Part shown: one piece after another, positions 47,060 through 56,964 of the stretch | Layout: every line of letters begins with the position of its first letter | How positions within the stretch are numbered: position 1 is the stretch's first letter | DNA from: Litorivita pollutaquae | Lineage (GTDB): Bacteria > Pseudomonadota > Alphaproteobacteria > Rhodobacterales > Rhodobacteraceae | Direction: 5' to 3' | Length of the DNA: 64,000 nucleotides | Assembly: GCF_003205515.1 (NCBI RefSeq) | Contig: NZ_KZ826481.1 | Span: 724,660-788,659, forward strand | The notes under the pieces: generated by a model | The model's database searches: none | The model's input: only the letters and a program-made list of their open reading frames with translations | What the model was told of the DNA's origin: nothing | Made by a program: the position numbers and the translations under genes

Positions 47060-47387
47060 CAGCAACGAAGAAATACCATCAACCGACCCGGCCTTTTCGG
47101 AACCATGGCACGCGCAGTTGTTCGCGATGACACTCGGGCTCAGCGCGGCGGGGTTTTTTACATGGACGCAATGGACCGAAGCCTTTGGCGCGCGGCTCAA
47201 ACGCGATGGGGCCAAACGGCCGCTTGATGGCGGTGCGGATTACTACGGCGTCTGGCTGGACACGTTGGAAGATATATTGGCCTCCAGCGGCAAGATCAGC
47301 GCCGAAGAACGCGCGCAAATCAAAGCCGCCTGGGAGGCCGCCTATTTGTCGACCCCGCATGGAAAACCGGTCAAATTGCAAAGGTAA
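47052..47387 (+). CDS. nthE: Nitrile hydratase accessory protein (activator)
   Basis: The 111-residue protein resembles the small activator that loads cobalt into the alpha subunit by subunit swapping: FSEPWHAQLFAMTLGLSAAGFFTWTQWTEAFG resembles the beta-subunit N-terminal half, followed by DGGADYYGVWLDTLEDIL. It is the third gene of the operon, which supports the role. The symbol is not standard across species. No amidase gene follows. Confidence 0.88.
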   Translation: MTDSNEEIPSTDPAFSEPWHAQLFAMTLGLSAAGFFTWTQWTEAFGARLKRDGAKRPLDGGADYYGVWLDTLEDILASSGKISAEERAQIKAAWEAAYLSTPHGKPVKLQR

Positions 47388-47552
47388 TCCGCCCCTGCGA
47401 CATCCCCTAAGGCCCCTGCGGGGATATCTATGCAGCACACAGCTATGCAAAACACACACGCGCGCAGAGATTAAGCAGGGATTAATCTGCGTCTGATTTG
47501 CGGGGCGAAGTTCTACCCTGCTACGCCCTAATTACGACCCAATGCGCCGCAC

Positions 47553-48572
47553 TCAGGCTTTGTGCAACTGCGCCAAGACCTCTTTGGCGGCGAGGCTGGG
47601 GGTGATGTCTCCGGCTGCGACGCGGGCGCCGATCAGGGCCATGGTGCCCTTGAGCGGTTCGCGGTCCAGCGCCGCAAGCAGACCTTGGCGCACCTCTTGA
47701 TCGAACCAATATTGCGCTTGCGCGGCGCGGCGCGTATCGAAATGCCCATGCTCCCGACGCCACGCGGTGAGGCTCTGCATGTCTTCCCATGCTTTTGCCA
47801 GCCCCTCTTCGGCGAGTGCCGAAACCGCCACGGCCTTGGGAAAACCATCAGGGTCTTGGGGACGTTTGCGCAGCAGGCGCAGCGCCCCCGAATAATCCGA
47901 ACAGGTCCGCATGGCGGCGGCTTTTAAATCCCCATCGGCCTTGTTGACGAGAATCATATCGGCCATTTCCATGATGCCGCGTTTGACGCCTTGCAATTCG
48001 TCGCCGCCTGCGGGGGCAAGCAGCAGAATAAACAGATCAGAAATTTCCGCGACGACGGTTTCCGATTGTCCGACGCCCACGGTTTCAATCAGCACTACGT
48101 CAAACCCCGCCGCCTCACACAATGCCACGGCCTCGCGGGTGCGGCGCGCCACACCGCCAAGATGGGTTTGACTGGGCGAGGGCCGGATAAAGGCGCGCGG
48201 CTCGCGGCTCAGCCGGTCCATGCGGGTTTTATCGCCCAAAATCGACCCGCCGGAGCGCGCCGAGGACGGATCGACCGCCAAAACCGCGACGCGCAAGCCA
48301 TGTTCGGAACTGGTTTGCAGATCCTGCATCGCCATTTTTCCGCCGGTCAGCATCATGCCAAAGCTTTCGATAAAGGTCGATTTGCCCACTCCCGGCGTGC
48401 CCGACAGGCCGATTCGAATGGCTTGGTGATCGGTGCGGTCACGTAGCAGATCAACCAATTCTGTGGCCTGTTCGCGGTGGTCGGCGCGCCCGCTTTCAAC
48501 CAAAGTAATGGCACGGGCCAAAGCACGGCGATCCTGCGCGATGATTTTGTTGGCCAGATCGTTGATATCCAT
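47553..48572 (-). CDS. meaB: Methylmalonyl-CoA mutase-associated GTPase MeaB
   Basis: G3E-type GTPase that protects and reloads B12-dependent methylmalonyl-CoA mutase. It has 339 residues with Walker A IGLSGTPGVGKSTFIESFG, VLAVDPSSARSGGSILGDKTRM, VVLIETVGVGQSET, and MILVNKADGD for guanine recognition. The mutase gene is not in the window. With prpE it implies a propionyl-CoA to succinyl-CoA route. It is divergent from hrpB by 137 bases. Confidence 0.96.
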   Translation of the reverse strand: MDINDLANKIIAQDRRALARAITLVESGRADHREQATELVDLLRDRTDHQAIRIGLSGTPGVGKSTFIESFGMMLTGGKMAMQDLQTSSEHGLRVAVLAVDPSSARSGGSILGDKTRMDRLSREPRAFIRPSPSQTHLGGVARRTREAVALCEAAGFDVVLIETVGVGQSETVVAEISDLFILLLAPAGGDELQGVKRGIMEMADMILVNKADGDLKAAAMRTCSDYSGALRLLRKRPQDPDGFPKAVAVSALAEEGLAKAWEDMQSLTAWRREHGHFDTRRAAQAQYWFDQEVRQGLLAALDREPLKGTMALIGARVAAGDITPSLAAKEVLAQLHKA

Positions 48573-48709
48573 ATCCTGCGTCCCCTTTTGCGGTCGATAC
48601 CGCCCGTTGCCGGTCTTTTTGCCCTTGGCGGCGGGGAAATGTCCAGTGCCAGGTGCGGCGCGGGCGCCCCGGCGCTAGACCTTGGCGCGGGGATCGCGGA
48701 TAAAGGGGC

Positions 48710-51205
48710 ATGCACGCGCGCGCCCTACCCGAGATACAGTTGCCGGATCTGCCGATTGCCGAGGCTTTGCCATCGCTGATTGAGGCGCTGCGCCTCCGTG
48801 GCCGCGCGGTCCTGCAAGCGCCGCCGGGCGCAGGGAAAACCACGGTCGTGCCTTTGGCTTTGCTGCAATCGGGAATCGTGACGGGCCGCATATTGATGTT
48901 GGAACCACGCCGGTTGGCGGCGCGCGCGGCGGCCGAACGGATGGCGCACAGCCTTGGCGAATCTGCGGGTGAAACCGTCGGATACCGTGTGCGCGGCGCG
49001 GCGAAAGTCGGACCCAAGACGCGGATCGAAGTGGTCACCGAAGGGATTTTGACGCGGATGATCCAATCGGACGCGGAGCTGACCGGTATCGGTGCAGTCT
49101 TGTTCGACGAATTCCACGAGCGGTCCTTGAATGCAGATCTGGGGTTGGCGCTTTGTCTCGAAATTGCCGGGGCGCTGCGCGAAGATCTCGCGATTGTGGC
49201 GATGTCCGCGACGCTTGATGCCGCCCCTGTCGCCGAATTAATGGCCCAAGGCGGCGACCCGGTGCCTATGGTGACCTCGCAAGGGCGCAGTTTTCCGGTC
49301 GAAACGCGGTGGCTTGACCGGCCTGTTGGCAAACATACGCGGTTCGAAACGGCGATGGCCGATTTGATCGTGCATGCCGCCACCGAAGCGGAGGGGAGCC
49401 TTTTGGCCTTCTTGCCCGGCGAGGGTGAAATCCGGCGCGTCGAGGCGTTGCTCAAAGGCCGGCTGCCCAAGGACGTCGCGGTGCGCCCTTTGTTTGGCGC
49501 GATGGAATTTGCCGCACAGCGGGCCGCGATTGCGCCTTGTGACACGGGGCGTAAATTGGTGCTCGCCACCTCGATTGCCGAGACATCCCTAACCATCGAG
49601 GACATCCGCGTGGTCGTGGATGGCGGGCGGGCGCGGCGGGCGCGTTTCGATCCCTCATCGGGCATGTCGCGGTTGGTGACCGAACGGGTGACCCGCGCCG
49701 AAGCGACGCAAAGGACGGGCCGCGCGGGGCGGGTCAGCGCCGGCATCTGTTACCGGCTTTGGACACGCGGCGAAGAAGGCGCATTAACCGCCTTCCCGCC
49801 GGCGGAAATCGAGGCGGCAGATGTGACCGGATTGGCACTGGAATTGGCGCTTTGGGGGGCACGGCCCGAAGAACTGGCGTTTCTGACGCCGCCCAGTGAG
49901 GGCGCATACGGCGAGGCCTGCGCGCTTTTGGCGATGCTCGGGGCGCTCGACAGCAAAGGGCATATTACGGCACATGGGCGGGCTTTGGCGCGGTTGCCGC
50001 TGCATCCGCGTCTGGCGCATATGTTGGTCACGGCGGGACCACAGGCAGCACAGATAGCGGCGTTATTGGCCGAGCGCGATCCATTGGGGCGCGGCGCGCC
50101 GGTGGATATCACGCTGCGGCTGGAGGCGCTGCGCGATCCGAAACGCTTTGCCGCCGAACGCCCTTATGTGGCGCACCGTGCCGCAATTGAGCGCATCCGC
50201 AGCGAGGCCAAACGATTGGCCCGCATGGTGCAAACGCCAAAAGATGGCGCGGCTCTATCGCCCGCCGAAATGGCCGCGCTCGCCTATCCCGACCGGATCG
50301 GGCAACGGCGCAAGGGTGATGCGCCGCGCTATGTCTTGTCCGGCGGCAAGGGGGCGGTGTTGGAGGATGGCGATGCGATGGGCACCGCGCGGTTGATCGT
50401 CGCTACCGATCTGGACGGCAACCCGCGCGAGGCCCGCATCCGCCAAGCCATTGCCATCAGCGAAAGCGCGCTGCGGGGGCTATTTGACGATCAGATCACA
50501 TGGCAAAACACCTGCACATGGTCGCGGCGCGAGCGGCGCGTTGTGGCCCGGCAACAAGAGCGATTGGGCGCCGCCGTATTGAATGACCGCATCTGGAAAG
50601 ACGTGCCCGCCGAAGATGTGGCGCGGGCAATGTTGTATGGGGTGCGTGAATTGGGGCTATTGCCCTCTGCGGCCGCCGCGCGGTTTTTGGCCCGCGTGCG
50701 GATCGCCCGCGAAAGTGGTGCGCAACTGCCCGATATGAGCGAGGCAGGTTTGATGGAGCGGCTTGAAGACTGGCTTTTGCCGTATCTCACAGGCATAAAA
50801 ACCGCCGATCACTGGAAGAAATTCGACATTCTGGAGCCGCTCAGGCAAAGCCTCGATTACGCCCAGATGCAGAGCGTCGACCGCGCGGCACCGGCCAGTT
50901 TCACCACCCCCTTGGGCCGCAAAATTCCGATTGATTATGATGCTGAGCCGCCGGAAATAGCGCTGCGCTTGCAAGAGATGTTCGGACAAACCACCCATCC
51001 CACCGTGGGCGGCACCCCCTTGCGCGTCACGCTTTTGTCGCCTGCGGGGCGGCCGGTTCAAACCACCACCGATATCCCCGGATTTTGGGACAGCTCATAT
51101 GCCGACGTACGCCGCGACATGCGCGGACGCTATCCGCGCCATCCTTGGCCGGACAATCCGCGCGACGCAGCCCCGACCGTGCGCGTAAAGCCCCGCGGAA
51201 CCTGA
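48710..51205 (+). CDS. hrpB: ATP-dependent helicase HrpB (DEAH family)
   Basis: The 831-residue DEAH/RHA helicase shows LQAPPGAGKTTVVPLALL (Walker A), LFDEFHERSLNADLGL (DEFH, Walker B), MSATLDAAPV, and QRTGRAGRVSAGICYRLW (motif VI), then the helicase-associated region and the HrpB C-terminal domain with SYADVRRDMRGRYPRHPWP at its end. The cellular role is unclear; it probably remodels RNA. It is transcribed alone. Confidence 0.95.
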   Translation: MHARALPEIQLPDLPIAEALPSLIEALRLRGRAVLQAPPGAGKTTVVPLALLQSGIVTGRILMLEPRRLAARAAAERMAHSLGESAGETVGYRVRGAAKVGPKTRIEVVTEGILTRMIQSDAELTGIGAVLFDEFHERSLNADLGLALCLEIAGALREDLAIVAMSATLDAAPVAELMAQGGDPVPMVTSQGRSFPVETRWLDRPVGKHTRFETAMADLIVHAATEAEGSLLAFLPGEGEIRRVEALLKGRLPKDVAVRPLFGAMEFAAQRAAIAPCDTGRKLVLATSIAETSLTIEDIRVVVDGGRARRARFDPSSGMSRLVTERVTRAEATQRTGRAGRVSAGICYRLWTRGEEGALTAFPPAEIEAADVTGLALELALWGARPEELAFLTPPSEGAYGEACALLAMLGALDSKGHITAHGRALARLPLHPRLAHMLVTAGPQAAQIAALLAERDPLGRGAPVDITLRLEALRDPKRFAAERPYVAHRAAIERIRSEAKRLARMVQTPKDGAALSPAEMAALAYPDRIGQRRKGDAPRYVLSGGKGAVLEDGDAMGTARLIVATDLDGNPREARIRQAIAISESALRGLFDDQITWQNTCTWSRRERRVVARQQERLGAAVLNDRIWKDVPAEDVARAMLYGVRELGLLPSAAAARFLARVRIARESGAQLPDMSEAGLMERLEDWLLPYLTGIKTADHWKKFDILEPLRQSLDYAQMQSVDRAAPASFTTPLGRKIPIDYDAEPPEIALRLQEMFGQTTHPTVGGTPLRVTLLSPAGRPVQTTTDIPGFWDSSYADVRRDMRGRYPRHPWPDNPRDAAPTVRVKPRGT

Positions 51206-51354
51206 CCGGCGCAGCCTTCGTGCAGCCGGCTGCGGCCAGCGGTGGCGGAAAATACATTTGCCCCCACGGCAAGATAAGATAGGTTGAGGGACCACGTTGC
51301 TTTTCCCGTTTGACGCCGAAGCAGATATGATGGCCTGCTCAAACCGAGGTTGTT

Positions 51355-51657
51355 ATGTCTGTGTATCTAGTCTTGTCTTACGATGTGTTCGATCAAAAAC
51401 GCTTTGCTCAATATCGGACCGCTGCTGCTCTCGTGGTTCCACAATTTAACGGTAAGATACTATCATCACAGCAAAATCCCGGCATTACCACCGGCGCTTC
51501 GACACCATCGCATATGTCGTTGGTCAAGTTCGACACGATTGAAGACCTGCGATCCCTACGCAACAGCAAAAGGAGCCGGTCGCTTCTGGCGCTTCGTGTT
51601 GAATCCGCCGAAACCAGTGTTCATGTGCTCTACGGAGACGATGAAAAATTGAGCTGA
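51355..51657 (+). CDS. DUF1330-like protein
   Basis: The 100-residue protein has the dimeric alpha-beta barrel pattern of DUF1330: YLVLSYDVFDQKRFAQYRTAAALVVPQFNGKIL, then MSLVKFDTIEDLRSLRNSKRS. The family is uncharacterised. The coding sequence is somewhat AT-richer than neighbours. The start follows CGAGGTTGTT, a moderate ribosome-binding site. A related protein lies at 54458, either side of NUDIX and Pit genes. Confidence 0.65.
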   Translation: MSVYLVLSYDVFDQKRFAQYRTAAALVVPQFNGKILSSQQNPGITTGASTPSHMSLVKFDTIEDLRSLRNSKRSRSLLALRVESAETSVHVLYGDDEKLS

Positions 51658-51799
51658 TCCGGTGCAGGGTCCTGAAATCATGGCATGATTCTTGAAAATT
51701 AATTCGAAATACACTATATCAAGGCACATAGAGGGTGAAACCCCGCAAACGGGACGGTATTTTGTGGCCCGTTTTGAGAGCAGGATCTAGGTAAGACTC

Positions 51800-52261
51800 A
51801 TGACAAACACATTCCGCAAGGCGTGGCGCGAGGTTGTCTCGCCCATTTGGAAGCGCCCCAAAGACGAACAAGTGGCGGCTTTGTGCTACCGCGAGGATGA
51901 AGCAGGCGACACCAAAGTTCTTTTGGTTACCAGCCGCACCAACAAACGTTGGATTTTGCCAAAGGGCTGGCCGATCGACGGGCTTGAGTATTCTCAGGCC
52001 GCGATGCAAGAAGCTTGGGAAGAAGCGGGCGTCAAAAAGGCCACCGCCGAATCCGAAGTCTTTGCGACGTTCAAGACCAAGAAAGTGCTTGCCGGTGGCC
52101 TGCCCACGCCCATCCAGATGAAAGTTTACAAGGTCGCCGTGGCCAAAACCAAATCCGACTATCCGGAAGCCGCCGAACGCGAACGCAAATGGGTCAGCCC
52201 CGAAACGGCGGCTGAAATGGTCGATGACCCTCGGCTCAGCTCGATTTTGCGCACTCTCTAG
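51800..52261 (+). CDS. NUDIX hydrolase
   Basis: The 153-residue NUDIX protein hydrolyses a nucleoside diphosphate linked to another group. RWILPKGWPIDGLEYSQAAMQEAWEEAGV is the NUDIX helix; relative to the consensus, Leu replaces the first Glu and Gln replaces the Arg, but the metal-binding glutamates of EAWEE remain. This variant is plausible for diphosphoinositol-polyphosphatase-like or diadenosine-type members. Substrate unknown. AGATCTAGGTAAG precedes the start, a weak site. Confidence 0.88.
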   Translation: MTNTFRKAWREVVSPIWKRPKDEQVAALCYREDEAGDTKVLLVTSRTNKRWILPKGWPIDGLEYSQAAMQEAWEEAGVKKATAESEVFATFKTKKVLAGGLPTPIQMKVYKVAVAKTKSDYPEAAERERKWVSPETAAEMVDDPRLSSILRTL

Positions 52262-52884
52262 CGACGCAGTAGGCCAGAGCACGCCTGAAAGCTGCCTATG
52301 TTATCCCCTGCCACCCGGTAAGGCGACCAATCGGCATTCGCCGCGTTTAATATCGCTCCGATCGTGACACGTCCCACCACCTAAAACCGCAAAGGCGGGG
52401 TTCAGGAGGGGGGGCGTCGCAACATTCGCCAATGGCGCGTTTGCACGTCCCGTCCGTGCAGGCTTTGCTTAATCGCGCAATGCCCCTCTGACCCACATCC
52501 CCCACACCTAAACCACATGTGCCGCCGATGACGATGGATTGGGCACGATCGAAGACGGCAGAGCGGCAGCCCCCCTGTGGGCCTTCGGCGAGGACAGCCG
52601 CACGATCCGGCCAAGAGCGACACCCATCCCAAACATCCCGATGCCGCCGTTTTACATGTAACCCTATCGCCCGCTTTACCGCCCCCTTTTCACGCGCGCA
52701 GGCCGATGATGGCTTCCCCTCACTCCAGACGCACCACTCTTTCCGATACGATATCGCGACCTTGGGTCGGGCAGGCGCGTGCGCGACACAGATGACGCAA
52801 AATGACAAGAACCTGAGCACGCCCCTTGATTGCTCCGCAACGGCAGCTTAGGCGGTAACACAGTTTTTGATCTCGGAGACACGG
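52262..52884. other. Long gene-free stretch between NUDIX and pit
   Basis: This 623-base stretch, the longest non-coding one here, holds open frames on both strands, but their translations (Cys-, Trp- and Arg-rich with no family pattern) do not look coding. On the minus strand at 52383-52400 CCGC-CTTT-GCGG is followed by TTTT, a short terminator-like hairpin that could end a small RNA. I find no tmRNA, RNase P RNA or SRP RNA core. A ribosome-binding site for pit (TCGGAGAC) is at its right end. Confidence 0.45.
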
Positions 52885-54375
52885 ATGACCAAGACCACTG
52901 GCCAGCAATGGAAAACGCTCGACAAGGATCTCGGGCGGATCAATCGTCTCGAAATGGCAACAATCTATGTCGCACGCCCGCTGGTCGGGACCGGCATTGC
53001 CTTGGCCTTCATCGTTTTGGCCGCCTTAAGCGCGGCAGTGATCTTTGGTGGCACAGCGGGTGATTTGATCGTTGTCGCAGCCGCAGGATTTGGCGCCTAT
53101 ATGGCGATCAATATCGGGGCCAATGATGTCGCCAATAACATGGGTCCCGCCGTCGGGGCCAATGCGTTGACAATGGGCGGGGCGATTGCCATTGCCGCCC
53201 TGTTTGAAAGCGCGGGCGCCCTCTTGGCGGGGGGCGATGTTGTCTCGACCATTTCCAAGGGCATCATCGATCCATCCGGTATCGCCAGCCCTGATTTGTT
53301 CATCTGGGCGATGATGGCGGCACTGATTTCTTCGGCTCTGTGGGTCAATCTGGCGACCTGGGTCGGCGCGCCGGTCTCGACCACCCACTCCGTCGTTGGC
53401 GGGGTCATGGGCGCCGGCATCGCCGCAGCGGGGATTTCGGCGGTGGATTGGCCAACAATGGGGATGATCGCCGCCTCTTGGGTGATCTCGCCGGTCTTGG
53501 GCGGCGCGATTGCCGCTGCGTGTCTGGCCTTCATCAAGGCCAACATCATCTATCAGGACGACAAGATCGCGGCGGCACGGCGGTGGGTTCCGGTATTGAT
53601 TGGCCTCATGGCAGGCACATTTTCCGCCTATCTGGCGCTCAAGGGATTGAAGAGAATTATCGCCATCGACATGCAAACCGCATTGTTGATCGGCGTCGGT
53701 GTAGGCGTGTTGAGCTATGCCATCTCGGCACCGTTGATCCGCAAGCAATCCGAGGGCATGGAGAACCGCAACAAATCGCTCAAGACGCTGTTTGGCTTGC
53801 CGTTGGTGTTTTCGGCCGCTTTGCTCAGCTTTGCCCATGGGGCCAATGATGTGGCCAATGCGGTCGGCCCATTGGCCGCCATTGTTCACGTCAGCGAATT
53901 TGGCGATTTTGCCGCCAAAGTTACCATTCCCACATGGGTGATGATTATCGGCGCGTTTGGTATTTCCTTCGGTTTGTTCCTGTTTGGACCCAAGTTGATC
54001 CGCATGGTTGGCAGCCAGATCACCAAATTGAACCCGATGCGGGCCTATTGCGTGGCCCTCTCGGCGGCGGTCACCGTGATTGTCGCGAGCTGGCTTGGCC
54101 TGCCGGTCAGCTCGACCCATATCGCCGTGGGCGGGGTGTTCGGGGTTGGTTTCTTCCGTGAATGGCATGCGGAACGGCGGTTGCGGCGCAAGGCCGGTTC
54201 GGCGAATGCGCCGGCAACCATCCGCCTTGCCCCCGAAGAGCGCCGCCGCCGCAAGCTGGTGCGCCGCAGCCATTTCATGACCATCATCGCCGCATGGGTC
54301 ATCACGGTTCCGGCCGCTGCGGTGATGTCGGGGGTGATATTCTTGCTACTCAATACGGTTGTCGGCGCCGGTTGA
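52885..54375 (+). CDS. pit: Inorganic phosphate transporter, Pit family
   Basis: The 496-residue inner-membrane protein takes up metal-phosphate with protons. The Pit signature occurs twice, as expected for the inverted repeat: IGANDVANNMGPAVGANALT near residue 80 and HGANDVANAVGPLAA in the second half, each followed by paired blocks VGAPVSTTHSVVGG and LGLPVSSTHIAVGG. A charged cytoplasmic loop (RRLRRKAGSANAPATIRLAP) lies before the last helix. The ATG at 52885 follows GGAGAC; six codons upstream are also open. Confidence 0.94.
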   Translation: MTKTTGQQWKTLDKDLGRINRLEMATIYVARPLVGTGIALAFIVLAALSAAVIFGGTAGDLIVVAAAGFGAYMAINIGANDVANNMGPAVGANALTMGGAIAIAALFESAGALLAGGDVVSTISKGIIDPSGIASPDLFIWAMMAALISSALWVNLATWVGAPVSTTHSVVGGVMGAGIAAAGISAVDWPTMGMIAASWVISPVLGGAIAAACLAFIKANIIYQDDKIAAARRWVPVLIGLMAGTFSAYLALKGLKRIIAIDMQTALLIGVGVGVLSYAISAPLIRKQSEGMENRNKSLKTLFGLPLVFSAALLSFAHGANDVANAVGPLAAIVHVSEFGDFAAKVTIPTWVMIIGAFGISFGLFLFGPKLIRMVGSQITKLNPMRAYCVALSAAVTVIVASWLGLPVSSTHIAVGGVFGVGFFREWHAERRLRRKAGSANAPATIRLAPEERRRRKLVRRSHFMTIIAAWVITVPAAAVMSGVIFLLLNTVVGAG

Positions 54376-54457
54376 TCGGGCAAGGGCAAGACCTTTTTGA
54401 CAGCCCCTACTCTTTTGGATAGGCTTGCATCATCCTCATGCGGAGATCCCAAAACCC

Positions 54458-54781
54458 ATGCCCGCACTTATGATCACGCGACTGCAAGTTCACGACCGCA
54501 GACGATTTCGCCATTTTCAAACGGCGTTCATTGCGATCAAGCCCGCCAATGCGGTGGTGCTTGCCGGGGATGGTGCGCCCAGCGTGATAGAAGGTGAAGA
54601 CATCTGCAACCATGTCGGTGTGCTGTATTTCCCTGAAACCAAGGCTGCAGAAGATTTTCTCGAAAGCCCTGATTTCCAAAGCTATTCGGTCATGCGCACT
54701 GCCTGCGCCGAAGCGCAAACAATCCTCGTTGATGCGGCGGGCATTGATCTCGACGCTGTGGCAACGGCTGCAAAAATTTAA
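54458..54781 (+). CDS. DUF1330-like protein
   Basis: The predicted 107-residue protein has AVVLAGDGAPSVIEGE, then HVGVLYFPETKAAEDFLESPDFQSY, the strand-helix and SPxxQ pattern of DUF1330 dimeric alpha-beta barrels. Function unknown. The ATG at 54458 is the first that gives a family-like start; the CGGAGA upstream is rather far, and the frame is open 11 codons earlier. It converges with argF 29 bases away and follows pit by 82 bases. Confidence 0.7.
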   Translation: MPALMITRLQVHDRRRFRHFQTAFIAIKPANAVVLAGDGAPSVIEGEDICNHVGVLYFPETKAAEDFLESPDFQSYSVMRTACAEAQTILVDAAGIDLDAVATAAKI

Positions 54782-54810
54782 GATCCGCGCGCCATGGCCT
54801 GCTGCAAAGT

Positions 54811-55737
54811 TTACAGGCCCAAACACCACCGCATCACGGCTTTTTGCGCATGCAGACGATTTTCCGCCTCGTCAAAGACCACGGAATGCGGCCCGTCCAT
54901 GACGTTGTTGGTGACTTCCTCGCCGCGGTGCGCGGGCAGGCAATGCATGAACAACGCATCCTCTTTGGCAAGGCCCATCAATTTGCGATCCACGCGATAG
55001 GGGCGCAAAAGATTGTGCCGCCGCTCGCGCGCGCTTTGGGCGTCATGCATCGACACCCATGTGTCCGCGACCACCAAATCCGCCCCTGCGACGGCTTTTT
55101 CTGCATCCCGTTCAATGGTGATCTCGACACCTTGGGAGCGCGCAAAATTGACGAATTCCGCTTCGGGATCCAATTTTTCCGGCCCCGTAAAGGTCAGGTC
55201 AAAGCCGAATTGCCCCGCCGCGTGCAAAAAGCTGGCACAGACGTTATTGCCGTCACCGGTCCAGACAACTTTTTTGCCTTTGATCGGGCCGCGATGTTCC
55301 TCGTAGGTGAGGATATCGGCCATGATTTGGCATGGATGCGTGCGATCGGTCAGCCCGTTGATCACCGGCACCGAGGCGTATTCCGCCATCTCATGCAGGA
55401 CGCTTTCATCAAAGGTCCGGATCATGATCATATCAACGTAACGCGACAACACCCGCGCCGTGTCGGCAATGGTTTCGCCGTGCCCGAGCTGCATGTCCGA
55501 GCCGGACAGAACCATCGTTTGCCCGCCCATCTGGCGCACGCCCACATCAAAGGACACGCGGGTGCGGGTCGAAGGTTTTTCAAAGATCAACGCAACCATA
55601 TGGCCCGCCAACGGTTGTTCGTCGTCCATGGCACCCTTGGGGCGCCCCGCGCGGGCGTCTTTCATGGCTTTCGCATGATCGATCATGCCGCGCAGCGCAT
55701 CGGCATCGGTGGTATGGATATCAAGGAAGTGGTTCAT
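54811..55737 (-). CDS. argF: Ornithine carbamoyltransferase
   Basis: Condenses ornithine and carbamoyl phosphate to citrulline in arginine synthesis. The 308-residue protein has the carbamoyl-phosphate site [34 protein letters not shown] (ornithine side), and [13 protein letters not shown]. It lies 48 bases after argD on the same strand, so both are one transcript. Confidence 0.97.
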   Translation of the reverse strand: MNHFLDIHTTDADALRGMIDHAKAMKDARAGRPKGAMDDEQPLAGHMVALIFEKPSTRTRVSFDVGVRQMGGQTMVLSGSDMQLGHGETIADTARVLSRYVDMIMIRTFDESVLHEMAEYASVPVINGLTDRTHPCQIMADILTYEEHRGPIKGKKVVWTGDGNNVCASFLHAAGQFGFDLTFTGPEKLDPEAEFVNFARSQGVEITIERDAEKAVAGADLVVADTWVSMHDAQSARERRHNLLRPYRVDRKLMGLAKEDALFMHCLPAHRGEEVTNNVMDGPHSVVFDEAENRLHAQKAVMRWCLGL

Positions 55738-55785
55738 AATATATCGCTCTTCTCGTCTTTTCGCGCGTTCATGCGGGCGTGTGTC

Positions 55786-56964
55786 TTACAAGGCCTCTTC
55801 CACCGCACTTGCGGCGGCATCAAGGCGGTTGACCGCCTCGGCGATCTCTTCATCGGTTAGGGTCAGCGGCGGCAAAAGCCGCAGCACATTGTCGGCGGCC
55901 GGCACGGTCAGCAATTCAACGTCATAGCCCGCTTGTACCACATCCATATTGGGTGCCACACATTTCAAGCCAAGCATCAAACCCATTCCCCGCACGCCCT
56001 CAAACACCTGCGGGTGCGAGGCCACCAGGGCTTCGAGTTTCTGGCGCAACAAACCTGCGCGGCGGTTCACATCCGCGAGAAAATCAGGATCGGCAACAAT
56101 ATCCATCACCGCGCACCCCACCGCACATCCCAAGGGGTTGCCGCCATAGGTCGACCCATGCGTTCCGGCGGTCATGCCGGACGCGGCCTCTTCGGTGGCC
56201 AAAACCGCCCCCAAGGGAAAACCGCCGCCGATGCCTTTGGCGACCATCATGATGTCCGGCGTGATCCCCGCCCATTCATGGGCAAAGAGTTTTCCGGTCC
56301 GTCCGACACCGCATTGCACTTCGTCGAGGATCAGCAAAATGCCCTTCTCGTCGCACAGGCTGCGCAGCTCTTTAAGATAGGCGTCCGCGACGGGGCGAAT
56401 GCCGCCCTCGCCCTGCACCGGTTCGATCAGGATCGCACCAGTGGTTTCGGTAATCGCAGCAAGCAAAGCCTCGGGATCGTCCCACGGCAGGTGGACAAAC
56501 CCGGGCAAAAGCGTGCCGAACCCTTTGACCATCTTTTCACTACCCGCTGCGGCGATGCCCGCCGAGGACCGGCCATGGAAGGAACCGGCGAAGGTGATGA
56601 TATCGGTCTTTTCGGGATGACCTTTGTCATACCAATATTTGCGCGCCATTTTGACCGCCAATTCGCAGGCCTCGGTGCCGGAATTGGTGAAAAACACCGT
56701 ATCGGCAAAGGAAGCCTCGGTCAGCTTATCGGCCAGCGCCTGTTGCTGTGGGATCTCGTAAAGGTTCGACACATGCCACAGGTTTTGCGCCTGATCGGTC
56801 AGAGCCTTGACCAATGCCGGATGCGCATGGCCCAGCGCGTTCACCGCGATCCCCGCGCCCAGATCTAAAAATCGGCGGCCGTCTTCCTCAATCAGCCATG
56901 CGCCTTCACCCTTCGTGAAATGAAGCGGTGCGCGGTTATAGGTCGGCAGAATAGAGGGGATCAT
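55786..56964 (-). CDS. argD: Acetylornithine/succinyldiaminopimelate aminotransferase
   Basis: PLP enzyme making N-acetylornithine from the semialdehyde, also used in lysine synthesis. It has 392 residues. Motifs are [54 protein letters not shown] and [16 protein letters not shown], where lysine binds PLP. Of three close ATGs (56982, 56973, 56964), the last has AAGGA nine bases before it. An arginine-rich small frame precedes it by 118 bases. Confidence 0.97.
   Translation of the reverse strand: MIPSILPTYNRAPLHFTKGEGAWLIEEDGRRFLDLGAGIAVNALGHAHPALVKALTDQAQNLWHVSNLYEIPQQQALADKLTEASFADTVFFTNSGTEACELAVKMARKYWYDKGHPEKTDIITFAGSFHGRSSAGIAAAGSEKMVKGFGTLLPGFVHLPWDDPEALLAAITETTGAILIEPVQGEGGIRPVADAYLKELRSLCDEKGILLILDEVQCGVGRTGKLFAHEWAGITPDIMMVAKGIGGGFPLGAVLATEEAASGMTAGTHGSTYGGNPLGCAVGCAVMDIVADPDFLADVNRRAGLLRQKLEALVASHPQVFEGVRGMGLMLGLKCVAPNMDVVQAGYDVELLTVPAADNVLRLLPPLTLTDEEIAEAVNRLDAAASAVEEAL

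Noticed and set aside
52792-52806. ATGAC direct repeat upstream of pit, considered as a PhoB box
   Set aside because: The period is 10 bases rather than 11 and the CTGTCAT half site is incomplete, so a PhoB site is not supported.
52347-52851. Open frames of 110-157 codons on both strands between NUDIX and pit
   Set aside because: Composition (Cys, Trp, Arg, His rich), absence of ribosome-binding sites and no family pattern argue against coding.
52262-52884. tmRNA, RNase P RNA or SRP RNA in the longest gene-free stretch
   Set aside because: Core motifs of these RNAs were looked for on both strands and not found.
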